Shown here: piece by piece, positions 25,156 through 34,476 of the stretch
How the letters are laid out: each line of letters starts with the position of its first letter
How positions within the stretch are numbered: position 1 is the stretch's first letter
Position numbers and translations under genes: made by a program
The notes under the pieces: generated by a model
Seen by the model: only the letters and a program-made list of their open reading frames with translations
The model's database searches: none
Told to the model about the DNA's origin: nothing
Origin: Amycolatopsis sp. CA-128772
GTDB lineage: Bacteria > Actinomycetota > Actinomycetes > Mycobacteriales > Pseudonocardiaceae
Direction: 5' to 3'
Assembly: GCF_002904295.1 (NCBI RefSeq)
Contig: NZ_PPHG01000013.1
Location: 1 to 64,000 of the forward strand
DNA: 64,000 nucleotides

Positions 25156-25758
25156 TCAACCCAAGTCCCGCAGCGCAGGCAGCAGAAGCCGGAGGGCCAA
25201 TCCTCGGTGTGAAGCGGCGTCCTTCTCCGCCGGCTCCATTTCCGCCGACGTCCGCCCCTCCCCGTCGGGCCGGAAGATCGGGTCGTAGCCGAACCCGTTC
25301 GTCCCGCGCCGCTCCCGGATCAGCGTTCCCCGCCACTCCCCGCGGACCACCGTCTCCTCCCCCGACGGCAGCACCAAAGCCGCGGCGCAGACGAACTGCG
25401 CCCCGCGCCGATCGTCCGGCACATCCCGCAGCTGCCCCAGCACCAGGTCCAGGTTCGCCTCGTCGTCCCCGTGCCGCCCGGACCACCGGGCCGACAACAC
25501 CCCCGGCATCCCGTTCAGCGCATCGACGGCAAGCCCCGAATCATCGGCAATGGCAGCCAATCCGGTCGCAGCGACGGCGTCCCGGGCCTTCGCCACCGCA
25601 TTGCCTTCGAAGTCCGGTGCCGTCTCCGGTGCTTCCGGGAACGAAGGCACATCGGCAAGCCCGATGACCTCGACGCCGGAAAGCCCTTCTGCAGCAACGA
25701 TCCGCCGCAGCTCGCCGAGCTTCTTCTCGTTGCGCGTGGCCAGAAGCAGCTTCGTCAC
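25156..25758 (-). CDS. rdgB: RdgB/HAM1-type non-canonical purine NTP pyrophosphatase
   Basis: Removes ITP, dITP and XTP from the nucleotide pool. 200 residues. Family motifs in order: [10 protein letters not shown] at the N-terminus, [10 protein letters not shown] near 70, NGFGYDPIF near 153 and SHRGLAL near the C-terminus. Start ATG overlaps the rph stop by 4 bp (ATGA), so the two are translationally coupled; rph-rdgB adjacency is conserved in actinobacteria. Confidence 0.95.
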   Translation of the reverse strand: MTKLLLATRNEKKLGELRRIVAAEGLSGVEVIGLADVPSFPEAPETAPDFEGNAVAKARDAVAATGLAAIADDSGLAVDALNGMPGVLSARWSGRHGDDEANLDLVLGQLRDVPDDRRGAQFVCAAALVLPSGEETVVRGEWRGTLIRERRGTNGFGYDPIFRPDGEGRTSAEMEPAEKDAASHRGLALRLLLPALRDLG

Positions 25759-26531
25759 TTCGCGCCCTTCTTCTTGTCCGGACGCGGCTCCGGCAGCTCA
25801 CCCGGGTACGGCAGCGCCAGCGCCTCGTTCTGCAGCCGGGTCAGTTCCGCGCAGCCCGCCAGGGCCATGTCCAGCATCGTGTCCAAAGTGGACCGGGCAA
25901 ACGTCGCGCCCTCGCCGGTGCCCTGGACCTCGATCAGCGTTCCCGCGTCCGTCGCCACCACGTTCATGTCGACCTCCGCGCGGGAGTCCTCCTCGTACGG
26001 CAGGTCCAGCCGGACCCGGCCGTCGACCACGCCGACGCTCACCGCCGCCACCGAGGACGACAGCGGCTGGGGGTCGTTGAGGCGGTTCGCCGCGCCCAGC
26101 CAGGTGATCGCGTCCGCCAGGGCCACGTACCCGCCCGTCACCGCCGCCGTGCGGGTGCCGCCGTCGGCCTGGATGACGTCGCAGTCGATGACGATCGTGT
26201 TCTCGCCCAGGGCCGCCAGGTCGATGCACGCGCGCAGGGAGCGGCCGATCAGGCGGGAGATCTCGTGCGTGCGGCCGCCGATCCGGCCCTTCACCGATTC
26301 GCGGTCGCCGCGGGTGTTGGTCGCGGACGGGAGCATCGCGTACTCCGCCGTCACCCAGCCGAGGCCGGACCCGGCCCGCCAGCGCGGCACCCCTTCGGTG
26401 ACGCTCGCCGCGCACAGCACCCGGGTGTTGCCGAATTCGATCAGCACCGACCCGGCCGGCCACTGCTGGAACCCCCGGGTGATCTTGATGTCGCGGAGCT
26501 GGTCGTCGGTCCTGCCATCTTTACGAGCCAC
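25755..26531 (-). CDS. rph: Ribonuclease PH
   Basis: Phosphorolytic 3'-exoribonuclease that trims tRNA 3' ends. 258 residues, full length. [19 protein letters not shown] at the N-terminus, the RKDGR start, [20 protein letters not shown] and the [13 protein letters not shown] phosphate-site segment are all intact. GTG start has its own leaderless-type -10 box although it follows the MBL gene by only 22 bp, so rph-rdgB may also be transcribed independently. Confidence 0.96.
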   Translation of the reverse strand: MARKDGRTDDQLRDIKITRGFQQWPAGSVLIEFGNTRVLCAASVTEGVPRWRAGSGLGWVTAEYAMLPSATNTRGDRESVKGRIGGRTHEISRLIGRSLRACIDLAALGENTIVIDCDVIQADGGTRTAAVTGGYVALADAITWLGAANRLNDPQPLSSSVAAVSVGVVDGRVRLDLPYEEDSRAEVDMNVVATDAGTLIEVQGTGEGATFARSTLDTMLDMALAGCAELTRLQNEALALPYPGELPEPRPDKKKGAK

Positions 26532-26537
26532 GGGTGC

Positions 26538-26543
26538 ACTCTA
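26538..26543 (-). promoter_or_regulatory. -10 box (TAGAGT) of rph
   Basis: Ends 6 nt before GTG 26531 on the minus strand; internal promoter inside the murI-MBL-rph cluster. Confidence 0.5.
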
Positions 26544-26553
26544 TGACCGCCGT

Positions 26554-27321
26554 TCAGACGTCGTAGACGGCACCCTGCTTGACGACCTCGGCCCCGGGGA
26601 ACCCGGCCGACGCCTCGGCCAGGACCGCGCCGGCGTCGGTCCACGGCGCGATGTGCGTGAGCAGCAGCCGCCCGACGCCGGCGTCGCGCGCCAGCTCGCC
26701 GGCCTGCTTGCCCGACAGGTGCACCCCGGCCGGGCGCTCCGCCGAGTCCGTCCACGACGCCTCCGCGAGCAGCAGGTCCACGCCGTCGGCGAGCTCGTTC
26801 AGCGCCGGGCAGGGCCCGGTGTCGCCGGTGAACGCCAGGATCCGGCCACCGTAGGAAATTCGGAGGCCGTACGCCGGCGTCGGGTGGTCGACCTCGACCG
26901 CGACCACCTCGAACGGCCCGATGCGGAACGGCTCGGGCCGCAGCGGGTGGAAGTCGTAGACGTCGGACAGGTCCGTGGTGGCCCGCTCGGTCTCGTTGGG
27001 CGCGTACGCGTTCGCCAGCCGGACGGGAGCGTCCGGCGGGGCGTACAGCGGCAGCAGGCGCGGCCGGGCCGGGTACGGCGGCGCCGGGTGGTAGCGCCGC
27101 AGGACGGTGAGCGCGCTGACGTCGGCGCAGTGGTCCGGGTGCAGGTGGCTGAGCACGAGAGCGTCGAGGTCGAACGGGTCGGCCACGGCCTGCAGCTGCG
27201 CGAGCGTGCCGTTGCCGAGTTCGAGGCCGAGCAGGAAGCCCTCGGCCTCGAGCAGGTAACCGGACGCGGCGGCGTTCGGCCCGGGGATGCTGCCGGAGCA
27301 CCCGAGGATGGTCAGTCGCAC
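26554..27321 (-). CDS. Metallo-beta-lactamase-fold hydrolase, Rv1339-type (probable cyclic-nucleotide phosphodiesterase)
   Basis: 255 residues. The metal motif HLHPDHCAD (near 62), a second His region (EVDHPTPAYGL), Asp in FTGDTG and late His in LTHIAPW give the complete dinuclear metal set of RNase Z/CpdA-like enzymes. Its place between murI and rph matches M. tuberculosis Rv1339, which I recall being reported as an atypical class II cAMP phosphodiesterase; transfer of that activity is inference. Own -10 box 6 nt before the GTG start. Confidence 0.85.
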   Translation of the reverse strand: MRLTILGCSGSIPGPNAAASGYLLEAEGFLLGLELGNGTLAQLQAVADPFDLDALVLSHLHPDHCADVSALTVLRRYHPAPPYPARPRLLPLYAPPDAPVRLANAYAPNETERATTDLSDVYDFHPLRPEPFRIGPFEVVAVEVDHPTPAYGLRISYGGRILAFTGDTGPCPALNELADGVDLLLAEASWTDSAERPAGVHLSGKQAGELARDAGVGRLLLTHIAPWTDAGAVLAEASAGFPGAEVVKQGAVYDV

Positions 27322-27327
27322 GACGAC

Positions 27328-27333
27328 ACCCTA
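27328..27333 (-). promoter_or_regulatory. -10 box (TAGGGT) of the MBL-fold gene
   Basis: Ends 6 nt before GTG 27321 on the minus strand. Confidence 0.5.
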
Positions 27334-27350
27334 AGCGCCCGCACGGCCGT

Positions 27351-28157
27351 TCACGCGGTTGTGGGAGCGAGGACACCCGGGGCGAAGCCCATGAAGCGCT
27401 GCGCGAGCCGGGTGAACGGCTCCGCCGAGCCGGTGGCGAGGAACTCGTGCCGCGGCGCGGTCTCCCGCGCCGTCAGCAGGTCCCGCTCGGTCAGCACGCG
27501 CACGAGGTCCTTGGCCGTCTCGTCCGCGCTGCTGACCAGGGTGACTTCCTGGCCCATCACGATCTGCAGCACGCCCTGCAGGAGCGGGTAGTGGGTGCAG
27601 CCGAGCACGAGCGTGTCGACCCCGGCGTCGAGCAGCGGCTGCAGGTAGCCCTGCGCGAGCCCGAGCACCTGCCGCCCGGTCGTGATGCCCCGCTCGACGA
27701 AGTCCACGAACCGCGGGCAGGCGACGCTGGTGAGCGTGATGCCCGGCGCCGCGGCGAAGGCGTCTTCGTAGGCTCGCGACCGCACGGTGCCTTCGGTGCC
27801 GATCACGCCGACGCGGCCGGTGTGCGTCGCGACGACGGCGCGGCGCGCGGCGGGCAGGACGACCTCGATCACCGGGACGTCGTAGCGCTCGCGGGCGTCG
27901 CGCAGGCAGGCCGCGGACGCCGTGTTGCAGGCGATCACCAGAGCCTTCACGCCGCTCTCGACGAGCTCGTCGAGCGCCGCGAGGGCGTAGCTGCGGGCGG
28001 TGGCGATCGGGAGCGGGCCGTACGGGTTGTGCGCCGTGTCGCCGACGTAGCGGAGCTGCTCGGCGGGGAGCTGCTCGAGGATCGCGCGGGCGACCGTCAG
28101 CCCGCCGACGCCGGAATCGAACACACCGATCGGGGCATCAGCGGGCGAAGGTGTCAC
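27351..28157 (-). CDS. murI: Glutamate racemase
   Basis: Makes D-glutamate for peptidoglycan. 268 residues. Both catalytic cysteines are present: ACNTASA near 78 and GCTHYPLL near 188. The N-terminal [13 protein letters not shown] motif is intact. GTG start overlaps the rhomboid stop (GTGA), giving translational coupling. The rhomboid-murI-MBL-rph-rdgB order is conserved in actinobacteria. Confidence 0.96.
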   Translation of the reverse strand: MTPSPADAPIGVFDSGVGGLTVARAILEQLPAEQLRYVGDTAHNPYGPLPIATARSYALAALDELVESGVKALVIACNTASAACLRDARERYDVPVIEVVLPAARRAVVATHTGRVGVIGTEGTVRSRAYEDAFAAAPGITLTSVACPRFVDFVERGITTGRQVLGLAQGYLQPLLDAGVDTLVLGCTHYPLLQGVLQIVMGQEVTLVSSADETAKDLVRVLTERDLLTARETAPRHEFLATGSAEPFTRLAQRFMGFAPGVLAPTTA

Positions 28158-28783
28158 ACCTCGAGGTTACCCGGGACGGGCTTGCGGGACCGGCGGGTGG
28201 TCAGCCAGGCCGCGAGGACGCCGGCCAGCGCACCGAAGAGGTGGCCCTGCCAGGAGACGCCGGGGTTACCCGGCAGCAGCCCGGCCAGCATGCCGCTCCA
28301 CACGCCGAGCAGCACGACGGCGACGACGATCTGCCCCGCCGCGCGGTTGAACAGGCCGCGGACCAGCAGGTAGGCGAGCCAGCCGAAGGCCAGCCCGGAC
28401 GCGCCGACGGTGACGCCGTCCGAGGGCCCGAGCAGCCACACGCCGAGCCCGGAGACCACCCAGATGATGGCTGTGACCAGCGCGAACCGGCCGATCCCGG
28501 CGGCCATCGCGAGGAAGGAGAACACGAGCACGGGCACGGTGTTCGCGAACAGGTGCGACCAGCCGGCGTGCAGCACCGGCGCGAACAGCACGCCGTCGAG
28601 GCCGGACAGCGCCCGGGAGTGGATGCCGCCCTGGTCCAGGTCGCCGGGCAGGATCACGTCCACCAGCTCGACCAGGTAGAGCAGCAGGGTGAACGACAGT
28701 GCCACGATCGCGGCCGCCGGCGGTTTCGGCGGCAGCACGCGCTTGGCGACGTCGGTTTCCGGGGCGGGGTTCAGTGTGCTCAC
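28154..28783 (-). CDS. Rhomboid-family intramembrane serine protease
   Basis: 209 residues with about six membrane helices. The WSHLFANT segment in the second helix, the active Ser in [10 protein letters not shown] and the partner His in [12 protein letters not shown] give the complete Ser-His dyad. GTG 28783 is chosen because a TAGCCT box lies 7 nt upstream and the family N-terminus follows; a longer frame would run into the divergent acetyltransferase. Natural substrate unknown. It is the head of the murI cluster. Confidence 0.92.
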   Translation of the reverse strand: MSTLNPAPETDVAKRVLPPKPPAAAIVALSFTLLLYLVELVDVILPGDLDQGGIHSRALSGLDGVLFAPVLHAGWSHLFANTVPVLVFSFLAMAAGIGRFALVTAIIWVVSGLGVWLLGPSDGVTVGASGLAFGWLAYLLVRGLFNRAAGQIVVAVVLLGVWSGMLAGLLPGNPGVSWQGHLFGALAGVLAAWLTTRRSRKPVPGNLEV

Positions 28784-28790
28784 GTCTTCG

Positions 28791-28796
28791 AGGCTA
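28791..28796 (-). promoter_or_regulatory. -10 box (TAGCCT) of the rhomboid-murI unit
   Basis: Ends 7 nt before GTG 28783 on the minus strand; divergent from the nat promoter 68 bp away. Confidence 0.5.
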
Positions 28797-28863
28797 CGAC
28801 GGGCCGCGGCCCCGCCACCTCGGGTGAAATCCCTGATCCGGGAGTTTTGTCGGTGCCCGCCGC

Positions 28864-28869
28864 TAGCGT
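28864..28869 (+). promoter_or_regulatory. -10 box (TAGCGT) of nat
   Basis: Ends 7 nt before ATG 28877. Confidence 0.5.
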
Positions 28870-28876
28870 GGCGGGC

Positions 28877-29737
28877 ATGGGGAACTTCGACGTCACCGGA
28901 TACCTGCAGCGGCTCGGCCTCGACGCCGAACCGCCGAGCGCGGCCGCCCTGCGGCGGCTGCACGCGGCCCACGTGGAACGGGTGCCGTACGAGCCGCTGG
29001 AGATCCAGCTCGGGCGGACGACGCCGCTCGAGCCCGCGGCCTCCCTGGCGCGGATCCTGCAGGGCCGCGGCGGGTACTGCTACCACCTCAACGGCGCGTT
29101 CTCGGAGCTGCTGCTCGCCCTCGGCTACCAGGTCACGCGCCACCACGGCGGCGTGCAGGGCGACCCGGCGGACGAGCCGCACGTCAACCGCAACCACCTG
29201 GCCCTGACCGTCACCGGCCTGCCCGGGGACCCGTCGGCGGCCTGGCTGGTGGACGCCGGGCTGGGTGACGGCCTCCACGAGCCGCTCCCCCTACGGGAAG
29301 GCACCTACGTCCAGGGCCCGCACACCTACCGGCTGCGGCCGTCGGAGGTGGCGCCGGGCGGCTGGCGGTTCGACCACGACCCCTCGGGCAGTTTCACCGG
29401 CTTCGACTTCGCGCCCGGTCCCGCGCAGATGGCCGACTTCGCCGAGAGGCACACGTTCCTGTCGACGGCGCCGGAGTCCGGGTTCGTGCGGGTCTGCGTC
29501 CTGCAGCGGCGCGACGCGACGGGCGTGGACAGCCTGCGCGCGCTGACGCTGAACCGCCACGGCGCGAAGGAGCTGATCGGCTCACCGGCCGAATGGTGGG
29601 CGGCGGCGGGTGACGTCTTCGGCATCCCGGCGGCGCAGTTCACTGCGGAGGAGCGCCAGCGGCTGTGGCGGCAGTGCGTCGCCCAGCACGAGGCTCACGT
29701 CGGCGGCAAGGGCAGCGAGGTGGTGCCCAGCGCGTAG
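28877..29737 (+). CDS. nat: Arylamine N-acetyltransferase
   Basis: Transfers acetyl from acetyl-CoA to arylamines or hydrazines; related enzymes also close amide bonds in ansamycin synthesis. 286 residues. Catalytic Cys in RGGYCYHLNGAF (near 72), His in HVNRNHLALTV (near 113) and Asp in LVDAGLGDG (near 128) form the Cys-His-Asp triad. The usual RGGYCFE reads YH here, a small deviation next to the catalytic Cys. Overlaps the convergent racemase by 43 bp. No polyketide cluster is nearby, so a general detoxification enzyme is more likely. Confidence 0.92.
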   Translation: MGNFDVTGYLQRLGLDAEPPSAAALRRLHAAHVERVPYEPLEIQLGRTTPLEPAASLARILQGRGGYCYHLNGAFSELLLALGYQVTRHHGGVQGDPADEPHVNRNHLALTVTGLPGDPSAAWLVDAGLGDGLHEPLPLREGTYVQGPHTYRLRPSEVAPGGWRFDHDPSGSFTGFDFAPGPAQMADFAERHTFLSTAPESGFVRVCVLQRRDATGVDSLRALTLNRHGAKELIGSPAEWWAAAGDVFGIPAAQFTAEERQRLWRQCVAQHEAHVGGKGSEVVPSA

Positions 29738-30411
29738 GCCACCGCCGCGTCGGCGTGCAGGCGGGTCGTGGGGAACGTCGGCACCGGCGAGTCTTCCGGG
29801 CCGACGAGCAGCTCGATCTCGGTGCACCCGTAGACGACGCCCTCGGCGCCGGCGTCGACGAGCCGCGCGATCACGCCGCGATAGGCCTCGCGGGACTCGG
29901 GCTCGACGACGCCGAGCACCAGTTCGTCGTAGATGACGCGGTGCACGAGGTCGCGGTCTCCGGCGCCGGGCACGAGCACGTCGAGCCCGTGCGCGGCAAG
30001 GCGGTCGCGGTAGAAGGGCTGCTCCATGGTGAACCCGGTCCCGAGCAACCCGACACGGCGGATCCCGGCGGCCTTGACGGCCGCGGCGGTGGCGTCGCCG
30101 AGGTGCAGCAGCGGAATGCCGAGCCCGTCTTCGAGCTGCTCGGCGACCTTGTGCATGGTGTTGGTGCAGAGGACGACGAAGTCGGCGCCCGCCGCCTCGA
30201 GGGCCTTGGCGGCCCGGTTGAGCTCGGCCCCGGCGTCGTCCCAGCGACCGCCGGCCTGCATGGCTTCGATGGCGGCGAAGTCGACGGAGTAGAGCACGGT
30301 GTGCGCGGAGCGGAAGCCGCCGAGGACGGTTCTCACGCGTTCGTTGACGAGCCGGTAGTACTCGGCCGAGGATTCCCAGCTCATCCCGCCGAGCAGCCCG
30401 ATGACCTTCAT
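29695..30411 (-). CDS. Aspartate/glutamate racemase family protein
   Basis: 238 residues. The N-terminus KVIGLLGGMSWESSAEYY is the YgeA/aspartate racemase signature. The two catalytic cysteines lie in VLCTNTMHK (near 82) and YGCTEIELL (near 194). PLP-independent amino-acid racemisation is expected; the substrate could be Asp, Glu or broad. ATG 30411 precedes this motif directly. It lies between cysM and the rhomboid-murI unit, an insertion relative to the mycobacterial order. Its 3' end overlaps nat. Confidence 0.88.
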   Translation of the reverse strand: MKVIGLLGGMSWESSAEYYRLVNERVRTVLGGFRSAHTVLYSVDFAAIEAMQAGGRWDDAGAELNRAAKALEAAGADFVVLCTNTMHKVAEQLEDGLGIPLLHLGDATAAAVKAAGIRRVGLLGTGFTMEQPFYRDRLAAHGLDVLVPGAGDRDLVHRVIYDELVLGVVEPESREAYRGVIARLVDAGAEGVVYGCTEIELLVGPEDSPVPTFPTTRLHADAAVAYALGTTSLPLPPT

Positions 30412-30424
30412 GGGACCAGGATGC

Positions 30425-30525
30425 CTAAGCCCAGAGCTGCCCGTCGAGCCGCTCGGCCGCCTCACCACGAGCCGCCACCTTCTCCAGCGCCGGCGCCGGC
30501 GCCGCGCCCGTCGAACTCACGAGCC
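30425..30525 (-). pseudogene. Decayed duplicate of the cysM 3' end
   Basis: The 38 bases at 30427-30464 are identical to 30566-30603, the last codons of cysM (ERLDGQLWA). In the same frame, the preceding block (ending ALEKVAARGEAA) matches cysM residues [13 protein letters not shown], but the roughly 26 residues that lie between these parts in cysM are missing. The copy ends in TAG where cysM ends in TGA. It has no start codon or ribosome site. Confidence 0.8.
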
Positions 30526-30563
30526 GACCGGGCCGCCCCCGAACCCCCAGAAGCCGCCGCAGC

Positions 30564-31517
<954 letters not shown>

Positions 31518-31790
31518 TCAGCCACCGGCCACGGCGGGGAGGATGGTCAGCGTGTCGCCGTCCTTGACCTCGGCCTCGAGCCCGCCGGCGAAGCGCACGT
31601 CCTCGTCGTTGACGTAGACGTTGATGAAGCGGTGCAGCTTCTCCTCCTTGACCAGGCGCGCCTTGATGCCGGCGTGCCGGGCCTCGACGTCGTCGATGAC
31701 CTCGAGGACGGTCGCGCCCTTCGCCTCGACGGACTTCTCGCCGCCGGTGTGGGTGCGCAGGATCGTCGGGATGGAGACGGTCACGGCCAT
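31518..31790 (-). CDS. cysO: CysO sulfur-carrier protein (MoaD/ThiS fold)
   Basis: 90 residues, ubiquitin-like fold. It ends in the exposed diglycine AVAGG that is converted to the thiocarboxylate. NVYVNDEDVRF and DGDTLTILPAVAGG match the MoaD/CysO pattern. After cysteine is attached by CysM, Mec releases it. Lies 3 bp upstream of cysM and 65 bp after mec. Confidence 0.95.
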   Translation of the reverse strand: MAVTVSIPTILRTHTGGEKSVEAKGATVLEVIDDVEARHAGIKARLVKEEKLHRFINVYVNDEDVRFAGGLEAEVKDGDTLTILPAVAGG

Positions 31791-31855
31791 GGGTTCTTAC
31801 CTCCGGTGGGTTCTTACACGCAGACGCCGTCGGCGCGGCGGTTTATTCCGACAGG

Positions 31856-32263
31856 TCAGTCGACGATCTCGACCGGCTCCTCGGTGATCTCGGCGTCCAC
31901 GATCCGGTACGACCGGAACTCGTGCACTTCGGGGTCGCGGGTGGAGACGAGCACGTAGTGCGCGTCCGGCTCGGCCGCGATGTTCGCGTCGGTCCGCGAC
32001 GGGTAGGCCTCGGTCGCGGTGTGCGAGTGGTAGATGACCACCGGCACCTCGTCGTTCGCGGCCATCTCGCGGTAGAGCTTCAGCAGGTCGCCGGAGTCGA
32101 ACTCGTAGAACGTCGGCGACCGGGCCGCGTTCAGCATGGGGATGAACCGCTCGGGGGAATCCGAGCCCTCGGGCCCGGCGATCACCCCGCACGCCTCGTC
32201 GGGGTGGTCACGACGGGCGTGGGCGACGATCTCGTCGACGAGGTCACGGCGGATCCGGAGCAC
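31856..32263 (-). CDS. mec: Mec zinc metalloprotease (JAMM/Mov34)
   Basis: Cleaves cysteine from the CysO-cysteine adduct. 135 residues. The JAMM motif is complete: Glu in DEACGVIAG (near 24), then YHSHTATEAYPSRTD with both His and the metal Asp. First gene of mec-cysO-cysM. GTG start preceded by a TAAGAT -10 box with a 6-nt gap. Confidence 0.95.
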   Translation of the reverse strand: MLRIRRDLVDEIVAHARRDHPDEACGVIAGPEGSDSPERFIPMLNAARSPTFYEFDSGDLLKLYREMAANDEVPVVIYHSHTATEAYPSRTDANIAAEPDAHYVLVSTRDPEVHEFRSYRIVDAEITEEPVEIVD

Positions 32264-32269
32264 ACCGAC

Positions 32270-32275
32270 ATCTTA
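32270..32275 (-). promoter_or_regulatory. -10 box (TAAGAT) of mec-cysO-cysM
   Basis: Ends 6 nt before GTG 32263 on the minus strand. Confidence 0.55.
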
Positions 32276-32332
32276 GGTGGTGGACAAAGCGGGTCCAGAT
32301 GATGAGATATACCGCTCACCAGCCGTTCCCGG

Positions 32333-32338
32333 GATACT
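32333..32338 (+). promoter_or_regulatory. -10 box (GATACT) of the PH-like gene
   Basis: Ends 6 nt before ATG 32345; divergent from the mec promoter. Confidence 0.45.
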
Positions 32339-32344
32339 GGGCCG

Positions 32345-32725
32345 ATGCCGTTGTCGTCGAAAGTGCGCGACCGGTGCCGGAGGTACCTCGGTACGGACGA
32401 GCGGATCCAGTACGTGATCCCCGCGATGTCGCTCTACGTGCACCGGATGCGCGCCCGGGTCGGCTTCCTGATCATGGTGACCGACCGGCACGTCACGCTC
32501 CTGGCCTGCAGCCGCTGGACCCTGAACCGGCCGAAGCAGATCTGGGAACGCCTGCCGCGCAGCACCGAGCTGGGCCCGCTGGAGATCCACCCGTCGCTGG
32601 GGCCGATCCTGTCGGTCGCCGGGCTCGACCTCGAGATCGACGAGGAGTACGTCGCGTCGGTCCGCGCGGCGAACCTCGAGGCCGGCGGCGACGCCCTGCC
32701 CGAGGACCCCTACCCGGGTGGCTGA
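32345..32725 (+). CDS. Conserved-looking hypothetical protein, PH-like fold suggested
   Basis: 126 residues. YLGTDERIQYVIPAMS, a beta-rich middle (FLIMVTDRHVTLLACS) and WERLPRSTELGPLEI resemble the bacterial PH-like domains that begin with a Leu-x-x-Gly/Thr-Asp/Glu-Glu element and then read a Thr-Asp-Arg strand. No membrane helix and no catalytic residues are evident. It is on the opposite strand from its neighbours, between mec and the second DUF2017-like gene, and is convergent with the latter (5 bp between stops). Function unknown. Confidence 0.6.
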   Translation: MPLSSKVRDRCRRYLGTDERIQYVIPAMSLYVHRMRARVGFLIMVTDRHVTLLACSRWTLNRPKQIWERLPRSTELGPLEIHPSLGPILSVAGLDLEIDEEYVASVRAANLEAGGDALPEDPYPGG

Positions 32726-32730
32726 CGGGG

Positions 32731-33225
32731 TCAGATCTCCAGGAACACCGGCACGTCGTCCCGGGACAGGGCCGCCGTGGCGACGTGGCTCTCCAGCGCC
32801 TGGAGCCAGGCGAACTTCGTTTCGGCGCCCCAGCGCGTCGAGAACAGCTCGTCGACCGGCACCTCCCAGCGCGGCCTCCGCAGGTACGCCGACTGGGTGT
32901 GGGCGAGCACGAGCCGCAGGTCGCGGGCGCCCGCGAGGTCGAGCTCCAGCTCGGTGCCGCCGGACCACGCCTCGAGCACCCGGGTGAACGCCGCCACCAC
33001 CTGGGCGCGCATCGCCGCGCCGTGCCGTTCCCGGAAGGCCGCGCTCGGCTTGCGGTGCCGGTAGGCGTCCGGGAACAGCGTGGTGTCGGTGATGCCCTTC
33101 CGCCCGGAGCCGTCCAGGCGGGACGCGACGTCGGAGAGCATGCGGTGCAGCACCGACGCGGTGTTGGGCCCGAACGCGATCCGGGTGCGCCCGGACCATG
33201 CGGTGATGTGCGCGAAGTCGGTCAC
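32731..33225 (-). CDS. Diverged DUF2017-like protein, second copy
   Basis: 164 residues. I read it as a distant paralogue of the DUF2017 protein at 34473-35030. Both have a Trp-Arg/Ser-Gly-Arg start, an L(L/F)PD element (TTLFPDAYRHR here), an Ala/Met/Arg helix, VLEAW versus VLDTLP, and a Leu-rich helix (RDLRLVLAHTQSAYL). It then carries a C-terminal region (WEVPVDELFSTRWGAETKFAWLQAL) that does not match the first copy. GTG start overlaps the ClpS-like stop (GTGA), copying the coupling of the first pair. Function unknown; context suggests protein quality control. Confidence 0.6.
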   Translation of the reverse strand: MTDFAHITAWSGRTRIAFGPNTASVLHRMLSDVASRLDGSGRKGITDTTLFPDAYRHRKPSAAFRERHGAAMRAQVVAAFTRVLEAWSGGTELELDLAGARDLRLVLAHTQSAYLRRPRWEVPVDELFSTRWGAETKFAWLQALESHVATAALSRDDVPVFLEI

Positions 33226-33464
33226 GGGGCCGGCTCCAGGGTCGCGCGCAGGCCGCGGACCTGCAGGGCCGCGACGAAGTTCTCCGCCGAACCGGCCGGC
33301 AGCGGGTCGAGCCCGGCCGAGCCGGTCGTGTGGATCCGCTCCGCGGCGGCCCAGGATTCCTCCGCCGGCAGGTCGAGGAGCTCCGCCAGCACCAGCGCCA
33401 CCCCGGCGAAGCTGTTCACGTTGTCATCGTGGATCCGGACGACCCACTTTTCGTCGAGCTGCAC
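33222..33464 (-). CDS. Diverged ClpS-like adaptor, second copy
   Basis: 80 residues. It aligns over its length with ClpS: WVVRIHDDNVNSFAGVALVL for the canonical W-x-V-V-x-x-N-D-(D/P)-V-N segment, AERIHTTG for the conserved (L/E)-x-V-H-x-x-G, and ALQVRGLRATLEP for the C-terminal sheet. The N-degron pocket Asn has become His (HDD), while the pocket Asp and the late His are kept. Start GTG 33464 lies 31 bp after the peptidase stop with only a weak ribosome site; no better start is in frame. Confidence 0.68.
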   Translation of the reverse strand: MQLDEKWVVRIHDDNVNSFAGVALVLAELLDLPAEESWAAAERIHTTGSAGLDPLPAGSAENFVAALQVRGLRATLEPAP

Positions 33465-33495
33465 CCCGGGTTGATCCGAGCCGGGCAGCTCGGCG

Positions 33496-34476
33496 TTACG
33501 CGAACGCTTCCGGCCAGACGTCCCGGTAGGCCGGCACGCCGCCGGCCGTGGTCGCCGCGAGCAGGCCGTGCACCATCGCCCGCGCGAACACCCGGGCCGC
33601 CGCCGAGCACAGCGCGTCGAGGGCCGCCGGCCGGGCCGCCGCACCGAACGGGGCGGTCGCCTCCGGCAGCTCGCGCGCGCCCGTGGCCAGCGCGAACACC
33701 GTGTCGCCGTCGAACATCGAGTGCGCCGGGCGCACCGCACGCGCCAGCCCGTCCTGCGCCGCGACCGCGATCCGCCGCGCCTCGGCCTTGGCCAGGGCCG
33801 CGTCGACCGCGACCACGCCGATCGTCGTGTTGAGGTCCGTCCGGCGGGACGGCAGCTCGGCGGCCCGCGAAGGCCACTTCACGCCGAAGTCGCCGTGGTC
33901 GGCCGCGTACGCCCGGCCCGTCGAGAGGTCCACGGCCTCGCCGGCCGCGTTGACCGCCGCCAGCGCCCCGACCGTGTACTCGCCGACGACCTCGCTCGCC
34001 GAGCCGATGCCGCCCTTCAGCGACCCCACGGCCGCCCCCGCGCCCGCGCCGACCGTGCCCTGCGCGAAGGAGGCCGAAGCCGCTTCGCACGCCGCGTAGC
34101 CGAAAGCCGCGTCGGGCCGGTTGCCCCACTCGCTGCGTGGCAGGTCGAAGAGCACGGCCGCGGGCACGATCGGCACGACCTCGTGCGGCTGCGTCCCGAC
34201 CGGAAAGCCCAGGTTGCGCTCCGCGAGCCACCGCATCACGCCGTCGGCCGCGGCCAGGCCGTACGCCGACCCGCCCGAGAGGCACACGGCGTTGACCCGC
34301 TGCACCAGGTTCTCCGGTTCGAGGAGATTCGTCTCCCGCGTGCCGGGCGCGCCGCCGCGCTGGTCGACCGCACCGACCGCGCCCTCGGGGACCAGGACCA
34401 CCGTCGTCCCGGTGGCCCAGCCGCCGCCGACCCGCTCGTGGTGCCCGACCAGGACACCCGGCACGTCGGTGATCAT
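33496..34476 (-). CDS. P1-family (DmpA-like) aminopeptidase
   Basis: N-terminal nucleophile hydrolase of peptidase family S58, matching the position of M. tuberculosis Rv1333. 326 residues. VPGVLVGHHERVGGG at the N-terminus, the LSGGSAYGLAAADGV oxyanion region and the autocleavage/nucleophile segment RTDLNTTIGVVAVDA are characteristic. Cytoplasmic. Start overlaps the DUF2017 stop (ATGA). It sits between the two ClpS/DUF2017 pairs, which raises the possibility that released N-end peptides are its substrates; that is inference. Confidence 0.88.
   Translation of the reverse strand: MITDVPGVLVGHHERVGGGWATGTTVVLVPEGAVGAVDQRGGAPGTRETNLLEPENLVQRVNAVCLSGGSAYGLAAADGVMRWLAERNLGFPVGTQPHEVVPIVPAAVLFDLPRSEWGNRPDAAFGYAACEAASASFAQGTVGAGAGAAVGSLKGGIGSASEVVGEYTVGALAAVNAAGEAVDLSTGRAYAADHGDFGVKWPSRAAELPSRRTDLNTTIGVVAVDAALAKAEARRIAVAAQDGLARAVRPAHSMFDGDTVFALATGARELPEATAPFGAAARPAALDALCSAAARVFARAMVHGLLAATTAGGVPAYRDVWPEAFA

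Noticed and set aside
28877..30411. Fragment of an ansamycin-type biosynthetic cluster (amide synthase plus racemase)
   Set aside because: No polyketide synthase, AHBA or tailoring genes nearby; both proteins fit general metabolism.
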